A stretch of 64,000 nt of DNA from Iris pallida. Lineage: Eukaryota > Streptophyta > Magnoliopsida > Asparagales > Iridaceae. Below, one piece after another: positions 30,628 to 40,990 of the stretch (position 1 is its first letter; every line of letters begins with the position of its first letter). The DNA lies in NCBI GenBank assembly GCA_029216955.1, contig JANAVB010010791.1:4308158-4372157 (forward strand), in the 5' to 3' direction. The translations under genes and the position numbers were made by a program. The notes beneath the pieces are model-generated. The model was not told where the DNA came from. It did no database searches and saw only the letters and a list, made by a program, of their open reading frames with translations.

Positions 30628-33600
30628 TGTAAAACCCCTAAATTTTCTACTATTTTTATATATTAAATTTGATACCGATTTAAAATTTTTGTACTGTATG
30701 TCACGTAGTCGTATTGTACGTCGTATGCAAAATTTTTCGTTTGCTCGACGAGTACGAATATGTGCGAGCGTACATATTTTAGAAAAACAATTATTTTTAT
30801 TTTCTTACACTTTCAAAATATTATTATTCTTGCCATAAAAAGTCTATTGTTCTTAGCAGTTATTAATAATAAAATTCTTTGTGCAAAAATATTTATTTCA
30901 TAAATATTTATTTATTTTACATAATAATGTATTTTCGAAATTATTTAATATTAATGAATTTATTATTCAAAAAGATTTATTATTTTCGAAATTAATTATT
31001 ATAGTATTTTGGAAAACATATTTTTGAAATATTTGTAACAATTTAAATTTTGATTTAATTTCATGGATACATTTAAATAGTAAACTACCTATATTTTAAA
31101 TTGATTTGCTTTTAAACTAAAAGTATTTAACTTGATTTTATTTGGATTTGATTTTGGATTTGATTTGATTGATTTTAAATTAAATTGTAAGCTATCTAAA
31201 TTTGGGTTTTAAATTATTCCTAATCCTATCCAAAGTGGGAATTCCCATATCCTATAAATATAGGCAGGTACTCCTCCACATTATTCATCTTCCACAAAAT
31301 TTCTTCCATAAATTCTCCAACCATGGTGCGTGCCCCGTGTCCGTGTACCATCATCCAATCTTATTCCAATTCTTTACAATTACATTGATTTCGTGTCGGA
31401 CACACCCGACACAAAAATTTCTAACAATAACTCTATCCCTATCCCTATCCCTCTAACCCCGCCACCGTACGCCTAGCCGTCACCACCACCGTCGTCAGCA
31501 AATCATCCCCATCGCCCAGCCTACTGTCCAGCGTCGGCCACCGCCAAAACCTGCCACGACCGACAGCACCTTCCTTCTCCTCCGACCTCTCTGCCAACAC
31601 CACCACCAGCGACATCGACCTCGCCGCAGACCGTCCCCATACCGCGCACCCGGTCCTCCGACCCCCGACTCAGCCGTAACCACCCAAACCACCCTGCCAC
31701 CACCAGCCGCCAAGCCATACCACCACCACCACTTCCTGGACCCAGCCCGACCACCAGGCTCGTCCTGACACCAACGCCCGACAACCAAACCACCACGACC
31801 ACCACCACACTTACCTCGCCGGAGCGCCGACGCCGTGGCCATCCTCCGCCCGTGCGCGCCTCCATCGAACGCCGACCGCCCATCCTCCTCCGGCCGTCGC
31901 ATCACCGCGCGGTCAACAACCGCCCAGAGACTCCGCAGCTCCTCCCGTCGCCTCACTCGAACTCCGCCGTGCCAGCACGAGCGCGCCGCCGCACGCAGAC
32001 CAAGAAACCCCCATCCGTGCAAGGACCTCCTCTGCGCCGCGCCACCCAAACCACGGCCGAACGCCGATCACGTTGTTCCTCAGCCGCTCCGGCCCAGGGC
32101 ACAGCGTTGCTGCCCGTGGGGGCGCCTCCACCGAGGCTACCTCCTCCGCAGCGGTCAGTGCCGCCGCAGCCCCGATCGAACCCCTAAACGCGCCCCCCCG
32201 CGAAACCCCCTTGCCGCCGGTCTGCCGCCGCCTTGGCCGGACCCGATTTCCCCTCCGACCACGCGCCCCACTTCTCGACCGCTCACTGAGCTTCCTCCCA
32301 GCCTCCGCTCGCCGGCCGAGCCGCCCACTCCCGTTCGCCTCCCCTTCCCTTCTCCAACTCTCTCTCTCCCTCGTCCCATTCTTTCTTTTTTTACTTTGAG
32401 AGCTTTTCTCTCACCTGGGAGAAAAGAGAACAAGTGAAGTATTCCTTTCCTTTCTCTTTCTTTTCTTTTTTTTTTTTGGTGATAAGTTACTGTTAACTGT
32501 TTTGTATTATTACTTCATTGTTATCATTATTATTATCATCTTTATTATTATTATTATCATCCTCATAATTATTATTATCACTATCAGTATTAGTATTTTT
32601 ATTTTTTTATTTTATTATTATTTCTATTTTCTTTATGATAATCAGAAGAATAGTGATTGCTAGATATTTTGTTGATTATCATTGATTATACTAGTATTTA
32701 TATAATTAGTATACAAGGATATACACAGTTATATTAACTATTAATTATTATTGTTGTTGTTATATATAAATATACATATGGTTTCCTAAAAACTATTTTG
32801 TAACAAATATAGCTGTGCTTGATTATATACGTAATTTCAAATTAGATTTCAAAACCCTAAAAATATTGCTATATTATTTTGTGGTACTTTAATTATGGTA
32901 TTTTGACCGAAAACTATAGTTGACAAAATTTATGTTTTAAGCCTAAATTGTTTTCATGTATTTTCAAGTAATTATTGGTAATATTTTGAATAAAAGAAAA
33001 ACATAGTTCGTATTATAATTAACTTCCAAATATAGTTCCAAATAAAAGTATGTTATAAAAATAGTTTTATATATTTATTTTTATCTCCTTCAATTATCTA
33101 ATCTTGTCCATGACCAATCGTATAAATTCCTATTTCTTTCCGAATTTGGACTTCTACATATCGTTTCTAACCAACTTAACTACTTCGGACCCAATGGCAC
33201 GGTCTGTCCCACCAATTGAGATCAACTTGCGTACTTTTGGCACCTACGACTATTTATGTGTCGACATAATCACATCGCGCGTCAACTGCAACCAACTTAA
33301 GGACTTGGCGGATTATCACAGCACACCAGGCGTTCTACCAGGCAAGACACCTTGCCATTAGCTGTTTAATTATTTTAGCTCATATTTTCATGCATTACTT
33401 ATTTTCTTTATGCAAAATAAACTGTGATACATGGCATAACTGTTCATTTATATTTCCTGCTGTGTATTATTTTTCTCAAATTAAACCTAGAATTAAGGGA
33501 CCACCTTGTGTGTTGCATTCATGGCCTTGACACGTTGTATCACAAAGTTGTGTGTCGCATGTAGAACACGGACATACGTGACTGGCTGGCCACTGGTGCG

Positions 33601-34397
33601 TATAAGCCGTACGATAGGAATAACCGCTAATAGAAATTGCATGCTAGTTGACTTAGCGGTTATAGAGGTTCACTGTTGTGGATACAACATGGTAGGCATT
33701 GGGTGGGAAGAACATCTCCTTAATGTATGGGTCATTTATGCACTGCCCTGATTGTCGGTTATCTCCAATGGGAGGTACGGTCCTGCTAGCCGGTTATCTC
33801 CAGTGGGAGGTACGGTCCTGATTGCCGGTTATCTCCAGTGGGAGGTACGGTCCTGATTCCTGACTGAGCCGGCCTATGCGTCAAAGGTTTGTTCTTTAAT
33901 TGCTTACTCACTATAGTACGGTTAGGTACTCTATTGTATGTGTCCTTTAATTATTGAGCAATATTTATTCAGTTTATATGGCATGCTATGATGTGTCTTG
34001 TTACGTCCCTCTGAGGACCTGGTTGTCTTGCCAGGTGTGTGCTATTGTCTTTCGCAGGTTCTTTCGCTCTAGCCGTGTTTATTGCTATTTCTCGAGGATG
34101 ATTGCGTTTGGATCGTCTTCGCTTCGCTCGCCTAATTCATTTATTCTATCATGTACTTTTCCTTATTTTGTTGGTAGTGGATTTGTCTCCGCCCAACATA
34201 TTGTATCAAGACAATTTATTCTCATTATATGATCTTTTATTCATTTCTTCTGTGTGGATGAGATTAGTTGTGGTTTTACTGCATTTTACAGCTTATGTAT
34301 TTATACGAGGCTTCCATATATTGGAGTATACTTCGTATGAATACAGCTGGCATGTCTACGTTCCTAGTTCTACGTATTTTGGGACTGGGGCGTTACA
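30628..34397 (+). repeat. 3' LTR of the long-LTR element
   Basis: 3770 bp, same layout as the 5' LTR: TATA box at 31253-31262, GC-rich leader about 31455-32353, 35-bp triplication near 33752. It ends GGGGCGTTACA, followed by CCACG. Confidence 0.92.
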
Positions 34398-34402
34398 CCA
34401 CG
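34398..34402. repeat. Target site duplication CCACG, right copy (long-LTR element)
   Basis: CCACG follows the 3' LTR and matches 25698-25702. Joining the flanks at one copy restores CCACGTGTCTCAATCG of the Tat LTR, as at 9310. Confidence 0.93.
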
Positions 34403-35018
34403 TGTCTCAATCGTCGTGACAAGCACCACGTGTCCTCCATTGGGTTATCTTGGCAGAGCCGCATATGAGTGGGCCGCATGAGGATGAACGGCCGCATAAA
34501 GATGGGCAACCGCATGAGGATGAACAGCCGCATGAAGATGGGCAGCCGCATGGGGATGAACAGCCGCATGAAGATGGGCAGCCGCATGAGGATAGGCAGC
34601 CGCATGCTGACGGGCGGCCGCATAAAGGATGCGGCCGCATGAAGATGGGTGGCCGCATGAAGGGGGCGGCCGCATAAAGTGGGTGGCCGCATAAATACAG
34701 CAGCCGCATGCCTCGGGACTCGGTGGATTCAGCCAGCTGTGAAAAGATTTTCTCCTCTTCCCTAGAAACACGTCTTTTTGTCAGTCATTATTGCGTCTTT
34801 ATGTCAGAGCTGTCATATGTTAGAGCTGTCAGCCGTCAGGGCATTAAATGCAGCAAAATACGAAGGGAAGAGCTGTTGAAGGCCACGTGGCTCTGGGTCT
34901 ATCCGAGCCATATAGACGCGTGAGCCGCATGGACCCCTGTGCCGCATGGGCTCTCTGAGCCGCATGGAGATCCTTGGCCGCATAGACCTTTTTTTTTATT
35001 CTTTTCCATGCTTCTATA
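34403..35018 (-). repeat. Tat 5' LTR, outer part
   Basis: It continues the LTR from 25702, ends GCTTCTATA (CA mutated to TA) and is followed by ATCCG. Together with 25048-25702 it gives about 1271 bp. Confidence 0.92.
34458..34695 (+). repeat. CCGCAT array in the Tat 5' LTR, expanded
   Basis: About 13 units of GCCGCATGAAGATGGGCA-type sequence with several near-identical 18-bp neighbours, about 72 bp more than in the 3' LTR (9370-9535). Since both LTRs were identical at insertion, the array gained or lost units afterwards. Confidence 0.82.
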
Positions 35019-35023
35019 ATCCG
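35019..35023. repeat. Target site duplication ATCCG, right copy (Tat)
   Basis: It matches 8655-8659 and begins the right-hand part of the copia 3' ORF (CCG-GTACACCATG). Confidence 0.95.
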
Positions 35024-35204
35024 GTACACCATGTCTCGGCATCCCACTATGCCCCTTCCTATAGAGCGGGATCTATCTCGCGCCGGTTACCGTATCGACG
35101 ACCCCTGGGTCGTGCAATATCTGGATCAGGATACAGTTTTTGTATATCGTCATCGTTCGGATACTGATCCATCTAACACCGCTGGACCATCTCGTGCTCT
35201 ATGA
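35024..35204 (+). pseudogene. Copia 3' accessory ORF, part 2
   Basis: This is the C-terminal 60 codons of the ORF cut at 8654. After one ATCCG copy the frame runs YTMSRHPTMPLPIERDL, then PWVVQYLDQDTVFVYRHRSD, and ends GPSRAL at TGA 35202-35204. Continuity of frame across the 26 kb insertion shows the ORF was still readable at this point when the Tat element inserted. No membrane segment is seen, so an envelope role is not supported. Confidence 0.75.
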
Positions 35205-35705
35205 TAGATGTGGTTCCGTACCTGCTGCTGCTGCTACTGCTGATGATCTTATTTAGTTTTATGCTTTTTGGACTTACGTTTATGTAGTTTCATTTTCTTG
35301 TATGAGTACATTTTTAGTTTATGTGGATCTTTAGATTCTCTCTGTGGTTATCATATTATTCTCTTTTGACCTATATTGTGTGCTTGCTAGTTAATCTTTT
35401 ATATAGTCTTTTGCATGTCTGTGTTTGACATTCATATTTGATATTCACATTTGATAAATGCCAAAGGGGGAGATCTATTTGATATTCATTCATATTCTAT
35501 CATATTGTGTGATATCTATGTTTTGGAGGAGATTATGTATATCAGGATAAGGCACATTAGTTTACAGAGAAGCTATGTTTATGGGGGAGCTACTATTACT
35601 GGGGAGCTACTGCTTTCAATGCATGTCTAGTCCTTTCAACTTGTGTCCAGGTATGAATATTTAATATACAAATATATTTTTGTCAATTATCAATATGGGG
35701 GAGAT
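35205..35705 (+). other. Copia 3' untranslated region with polypurine tract
   Basis: T-rich sequence with two G-rich words: AAAGGGGGAGA at about 35463-35473 and the terminal ATGGGGGAGA at 35695-35704. The terminal one directly precedes the 3' LTR and is the likely plus-strand primer; the first may be an extra internal tract. No gene seen. Confidence 0.65.
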
Positions 35706-36648
35706 TATTGACCCAAATCACAGTCAACCAAATATTGACAAATTGACAATATGATACTTGTCATAATTCAATATGACACATCAAGACAGAACTCAGTACA
35801 AGACGGACATCGTCTCTCTCCTGCAGCATACTCGTTTCGGAGTCTATAATATTTTACATTTGTTGAGTCTAGCTAAATGTAAACTGAGTAGCACTGGGTA
35901 TTCTTGGCTTAACCCTTATCCCCAAAACAAATACAAAATATCCACCAAGCCAAAACTAGCCCACATAGGCCCATTGAACTTTCTGTCAGCATGGAGACAG
36001 ACTTCGGGCCGAACTCTGCCTCCACGCAGAGTTCGGGCCGAACTCTGTCCCCTAAATTACAGGACCCTAATTTTTAGGGTTTACTGTATGCTAGTTGTCC
36101 AACGGCCAAAAATTTGAATTCTTGACACAGAATTCTGGCCGAATTCTAGCTATCCCAACTATTATAAATAGGCCTTGAATTCTCTCATTTTCAATCATCC
36201 AATTATCTTCTCTTCTCTTCTCTCTAAGCCTCATACAAGCCTTAAACTTTTCATCTACTAGCCACAAGCTTCCTAAGCCTAAAAGTGCTCAGTGCTATTC
36301 AGTTAGGAGTTTGTGCAAGAGTCAAGAAAGTCGCTTGAAAAATTCCAAGCATCGCCAGAGCGATCTTTGTAAGAAGTTGACGTGCTCTTCTGAAGAAAAG
36401 GCACGAGGTGTAACTACTATTTCAAAAATAGTAGATTTAATCCTTAGCTAGAGTTCTCAGGCCTGGACTAGTCCTCATGAGGGGAACCAGGTTAAAAACG
36501 ACTGTGTATGCGTATGCTCTCTTGATCTTTTTATTTTCGTATTTACTACTCTGATTATTTACTGTTGGTAAAAAGAGTTTAATTTTTATTTGGCTATTAT
36601 TATTATAAACTCTATTCACCCCCTCTAGAGTTGCTTGCCTATTCTTCA
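35706..36648 (+). repeat. Copia 3' LTR
   Basis: 943 bp. It starts TATTGACCC (TG mutated to TA) and ends TTCTTCA before AAGAT. It has two tandem palindromic GTTCGGGCCGAAC blocks (about 35997-36047) where the 5' LTR has one. TATA box at 36163-36170. Confidence 0.92.
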
Positions 36649-36653
36649 AAGAT
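36649..36653. repeat. Target site duplication AAGAT, right copy (copia)
   Basis: It matches 847-851 and fixes the right border of the whole nest. Confidence 0.9.
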
Positions 36654-37513
36654 GATAGTACCAACTAAATATACCTAAAATCTTGGAGAAATAATCATCA
36701 TCTATCCATATTCTATAATGACAGCTCAGCAAATACCTGGAGAGATCACCAAGTCTTCAAAAGGGATGTCACAAGATACATAATACAAGCCTACTATACA
36801 ACATATATAACATGCATATAAAAGACTAGATTGAAAGTATAAAACAACTGCAAGTATAAGAAAAGAATATCACATGGAAAGAACTCTATAGATGATGACA
36901 TATCATAGAGAAGTGTGGTACTAGACATGGCTAGCAACAAGTAAACCAAATGAATCCTATAGATTGTAGCCAAGGCAAGGTCTCCCAGTCTATAGAAATC
37001 TCTATCGTAGCCCAAGGCAAGGATCCCAAGTCGAGCGTGGTCAAAGTAACTAAACCTAGTCAAGTCAATAATATATCTCAATTATAGTCCAAGGCAAGGA
37101 CTCCCAATCGAAAGTGGGGTCAAGTCAATAATACATCTCAATTATAGTTCAAGGCAAGAACTCCCAATTGAGAATGGTTATGTTAAGTCAAGTTAAGTCA
37201 AGTCCAAGCAACCAGATCGATTCAAATCGAGCGTACATGACTACGAAAAATCTAAACAATCATATGGTGTAACATGGATCAAATATGTGACAAGAGAAAG
37301 TCAAGTAATATATAAGGCAATAAATAAGAACATCATGAAGCATGTACAAGAAAGAAATGATAGAATTAAAATAGACATGAACAAGAACAAGTGGAAGTAA
37401 ACATGCATAAATACTGTACAAGTGGGAAGGTATACTTGTCTGTCATCCAAGTCCCTGTTGAGTCCGCAAGACCAACTCCTAGCCAAGAGTTTATTATAAA
37501 TAAATTTATTATT
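36654..37513. repeat. Flanking repeat DNA with a 60-bp tandem repeat
   Basis: It probably continues the LTR-like sequence that begins at 494. Between about 36960 and 37175 a unit of CAAGTCAATAATAYATCTCA, then ATTATAGTYCAAGGCAAGRA, then CTCCCAATYG recurs with an exact 60-bp period (starts at 37061 and 37121) and more diverged copies upstream. No gene seen. Confidence 0.55.
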
Positions 37514-37518
37514 ATTAT

Positions 37519-39817
37519 TATCACGCCCTGACCCGGAAAATCGCTCATCCTCGCTGTTGCATAATGCCGTACGAGTCTGAAGTTGCGCTCATACAAGACA
37601 AGATGACAAGTTCTCAAATGGTTATATTTGATTTGATATTAGCAGAGGAAGAAACAGAGTATACGAAATAATTCGCTTTATTTATAATTGAACTGGTTAC
37701 AAAAGCTTTCAATAGCCCAACTAAATTTGCCAGATTGTCTACAACACTAGGTTCTCTCTTACCCATAAAGGATTTTATTGTTCCATATCATGTCTTTATA
37801 TCTCGGCCGCATCAATCCTATTTCAAGTTCGAGCATCTCTGCGGTCGCACGCATCAAAATGCTATGACATTCTATGCCTCAGCATATCAAGCGTAGCTCT
37901 TGCCGCGGGCAGATCATTTCCTGAACCTGCAAGCAATCTGGTGGGAGATCAGTACTAATCTTCTCACGTACTGATCAGAGTCACTTTACTAAACCGACAT
38001 TAAGTAGATATATGGATCATGCAACTTAACTTATGATCTTTCTATGTTTGCCTTAGGATAGGTTTCATGGTATATTCGAAAGTAGTAAAGCATGTTATCT
38101 TGGCAAGCATGTTATGTTTGAGTCTTGTAAGCAAACATGCAAGCAATATACAGTAATCTCGTATTTTGATTTGTGGCACGAACTTCTTACAAACATCGAA
38201 GCACTCTCCTTGTACTAACGCAAGGAGAATACGCCACCATCTTTTTCTGTCATATTACAAGTGATTACACAGGATCTCTGTGTGCCTACACTTTCGGTAC
38301 CATTCCTTAACTATATGAAGGTCGTTGGCGTATCCGTGCCAGAATAGAACTACAATATTTCTCTTCTCAAATTGAATAACTCGATGCCCTCCCCATACGA
38401 GATGCTAGCTCATTTCAGAAGGCGTCGAACTTACCATCTTGTCGGTTCAACACATCGTTAACCGAGTGTAAGTCGTATTACGAATGTGTGTCCTCAAGAT
38501 TAACCGTCCCTCCTCGGCCGAACGGTCTCGGTGTCCCAGCCAATAACCGTTCGAGGGAAATCACCACACACATGCATATGTAATATCTCAAGTCCATTCG
38601 ACCATGCAACATGCGTCTTACTCAAACAACCAAATATAGTCTTGAGTCCGAAACTCAGACTTCACATCGTCTTATATTTCTCTTTCTTTCAATTCTCACT
38701 TTCTTTCTCTTTCTATGTTCTCACTCTTTCTTTGTCTTTCTATGTTCTCACATTCTTGATACAATTTTGTTCAATATTTTATCGCCTCAATTTAATGTCC
38801 GATGAACAACCCAAAGGTCCTAAACAATTCAAGGCAATATGCCGTATTCAATAGTTATTCAATATCCTTCGACTCATGCATTCGATGCATGTCTCGATTC
38901 GATCTTTAATGTGCTAGAATTATGTTCATTTCCTCTGACTTGTGCACTTGAGGCACGTCTCGATAGGGTATTCAATTTGTAACGGCTCATGTACTAAGGC
39001 ACTCGCGTCGATATAGTCTTTCAATGTTCTAGCCTTCTAACTCGTGCGCAGGTGCATGAACGATTCGTGCACAGATGCACTTGCCGATACAGCTATCCCA
39101 TGTTCTTGGCTTGCGCACCGAGACGCTCGCCTTTGTGATATTTCATTGTTCAATAGCGACTCGTACATTTGATGTACATTTCATTTCAATTGTTCTATCT
39201 AGTATTCGACATGAACTACGATTTTCTCCATTCAAGCCACGCCCGTGGCCTCGATAGGTTAACTTATTATACAATGATACTTTTACTTAGGCATGAAGGA
39301 GTAGGAATAAGGGTCAAAGTCCTCCTACCTTAAGCTAATACACCTTGTCGTTTTGCTGAGCTGATGTTGCTTAATTTCATAACTTTGTTGCACGACCAAC
39401 TCTTATGCCATATCCATTCGAGCACTTCGTGCGTTTAATTATCTGACCGACTTGGCTTACGTGTCTATGCCTCAGTCCGTTGCGAGATAGTGATTTGGTT
39501 TTGCGGACACCATTACAAATAAGGCAAACTGTTGACCTTTTATATTTCAGCGTAAACGTATAGCCTACACATGAAACCAACTAAAATCAATATTCTCTTG
39601 AATTGGACTTGTGCGTTGCATCGATTCGATTTATAGAATCTTCAAACCGACTAAATGCTTTCTCTCGGGCCAACTTAACACTTGTATCGAATATACTCGA
39701 TGCATTCCTCGGTTAACGTAAATCTTTGCATCGATTCGCATCAATATTATTTCGGGTCAACGCAACTCTTCGAGTCAACGACTCATCATAATGTACCGTG
39801 TAGAGCGGGTCATTACA
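37519..39817 (-). mobile_element. Solo LTR of a Ty3/gypsy-type element
   Basis: The ends TATCACGCCCTGACCC (TG mutated to TA) and GCGGGTCATTACA are flanked on both sides by ATTAT (37514-37518 and 39818-39822). Read on the minus strand it starts TGTAATGACCC and ends GGGCGTGATA, as in many plant chromovirus LTRs. The 2299 bp hold no internal domain or second LTR, so it is a solo LTR left by recombination between two LTRs. Open frames inside are not supported. Confidence 0.8.
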
Positions 39818-39822
39818 ATTAT

Positions 39823-40298
39823 CACTAATTGTGCATATGATACATGGGTTCCTAGCACAAGAAGTTTACATGTTCCCGTGGAATACCTAGACCTAGTTCC
39901 ATGGTTTCTGACCATCAAAATTCAAGGCTAAGTCCCTAATACAAGGACATGTATTAAATATGAAATCGTAAAAATACAATTTAAACATGATTATACTCAC
40001 TTTAACCTCTGAATTTCAGAATTAGGTTTTAGGTACGGTTCATGGTAGCGGCTAGTTTACACCTACTAGATTTGCTTGAAACTTATCCAAATATTACAAA
40101 ACAATGGCCATGGCCTATATTTATCCAAACTCATATAAAACATGTTAAATTATGATTATTACACATAAAATATAAACCTTTAAGCCTCAACATCTATTTA
40201 CGTGCCAAACTATGCCCAAAATACAATTAAGAACCTAGTTTAATGGCATATAAAGTTAGGGTACAGATTTGGACATAATAATAAATAATATTGATATA
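39823..40298. other. AT-rich flanking sequence, nothing recognised
   Basis: This resumes the sequence interrupted by the solo LTR. It has no ORF of note and no repeat that I can name. Confidence 0.4.
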
Positions 40299-40331
40299 AC
40301 ACACACACACACACACCACACACACACACAC

Positions 40332-40370
<39 letters not shown>

Positions 40371-40373
40371 ACA
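40299..40373. repeat. (CA)n microsatellite
   Basis: About 35 CA units with a few interruptions (ACCACA, CAACAC, CATACAC). It lies 290 bp before the assembly gap. Confidence 0.95.
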
Positions 40374-40660
40374 GATTTATCATATCAAAACTCGCTCTCA
40401 ATACTATTCACAATTCATATCAGTACATATGTTCTTTATTCAACTATTCTCTCAAACCTTTCATACATGGTTATGATCTATTATTACTACTCATATATAA
40501 TCATATATGAAATTTATAGGTTTAGAAGGTTGGGTTGACATATATATGTTGGTAGGTCATACCATGGAAAAGAATCAAGGAGTGGGTTCTTGGAAAACCT
40601 ACCAAGAAGTTGATGGAGATGATTTTTGATTTCTTATTCTTCCTCGGTGCGCTCCTCCGT
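40374..40660. other. AT-rich flank before the gap, nothing recognised
   Basis: No supported ORF. The end (CTCGGTGCGCTCCTCCGT) is cut by the N run. Confidence 0.4.
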
Positions 40661-40673
40661 NNNNNNNNNNNNN
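40661..40673. other. Assembly gap, 13 N
   Basis: A run of 13 N. Sequence left and right of it is not shown to be contiguous. The gap separates copy A of the large repeat from the segment that contains copy B. Confidence 0.99.
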
Positions 40674-40990
40674 ATACTTGCTATATGTGATACAGAGATC
40701 TATGTAACAGCAGTTATACAATAACAATATTACCTCGCTTTACCTGTATAACCCGCTTTGATAATGAGGATCTGCTCCAAGGATGTTAAGCCAAATAATA
40801 AAATCCTTGCTAGGATACCAATTGAAGGAGCAATTGGTATAAGCAATAATATCTCTATAAGGAGCACCTGCAATAATATCTCTAGAAGGAGCACCTGCTC
40901 TGATACCAATTGTAGGAGCAATTGGTATGAGCAGCAATATCTATATACCAAGCACCCGCTCTCCAGTTGTAGCACTAGCTTGATACCAAT
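40674..40990 (-). other. Copia internal remnant with repeated primer-site hairpins
   Basis: Sequences resembling the junction of LTR end and primer binding site occur three times. ATACCAATTG and CAATTGGTAT form 10-base inverted repeats around a 6-base loop at 40815-40840 and 40903-40928. TGATACCAAT at 40981-40990 abuts the LTR start at 40991. On the minus strand the second reads ATTGGTATCAGAGCAGG, an initiator Met tRNA site. No ORF. Confidence 0.55.

Larger units (their letters stand above)
25703..34397 (+). mobile_element. Young non-autonomous long-LTR element (LARD-like), chromovirus-type LTRs
   Basis: Two 3.77-kb LTRs flank only 1150 bp of internal DNA with no ORF, and CCACG is duplicated at 25698-25702 and 34398-34402. 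LTR ends are TGTAAAACCCC and GGGGCGTTACA. The internal 3' end has CGAGGACGAAATTCTTTTAAG before TTGGGTAGGATG, a phrase typical of Tekay/Del chromoviruses. I infer a large-LTR derivative whose gag-pol was deleted and which moved by trans-supplied proteins. LTRs differ at roughly 40 sites (about 1%), so it is the youngest layer. Orientation is by the polypurine-like end and the TATA box. Confidence 0.88.
8660..35018 (-). mobile_element. Tat-lineage Ty3/gypsy retrotransposon, interrupted by a third element
   Basis: LTRs at 8660-9855 (3' LTR) and 25048-25702 plus 34403-35018 (5' LTR, split) flanked by ATCCG delimit the insertion. Without the inner element it is about 17.7 kb. Read on the minus strand the order is primer site, gag, protease, RT, gypsy RNase H, second archaeal-type RNase H, integrase, repeats, antisense spliced gene, polypurine tract and 3' LTR. 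The second RNase H is the hallmark of the Tat lineage, and antisense extra ORFs near the 3' end are known in relatives such as Grande and Retand. Several in-frame stops make it non-autonomous. Confidence 0.93.
852..36648 (+). mobile_element. SIRE/Maximus-like Ty1/copia retrotransposon, split by nested insertions
   Basis: Two LTRs (852-1766 and 35706-36648) flanked by AAGAT define the element. Removing the nested Tat element leaves about 9.4 kb, a usual size for SIRE-type elements. Domain order is gag, protease (DSG), integrase, RT (YVDD), RNase H, then an extra 3' ORF before the 3' LTR. The order with integrase before RT is diagnostic of Ty1/copia, and the extra 3' ORF and gag style point to the SIRE/Maximus lineage. 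Stops and frameshifts occur throughout gag and pol, so it is not autonomous. LTR divergence by eye is roughly 5%. Confidence 0.92.

Noticed and set aside
40269..40538. Open frame with His/Thr repeats over the CA tract
   Set aside because: It is a translation of a microsatellite.
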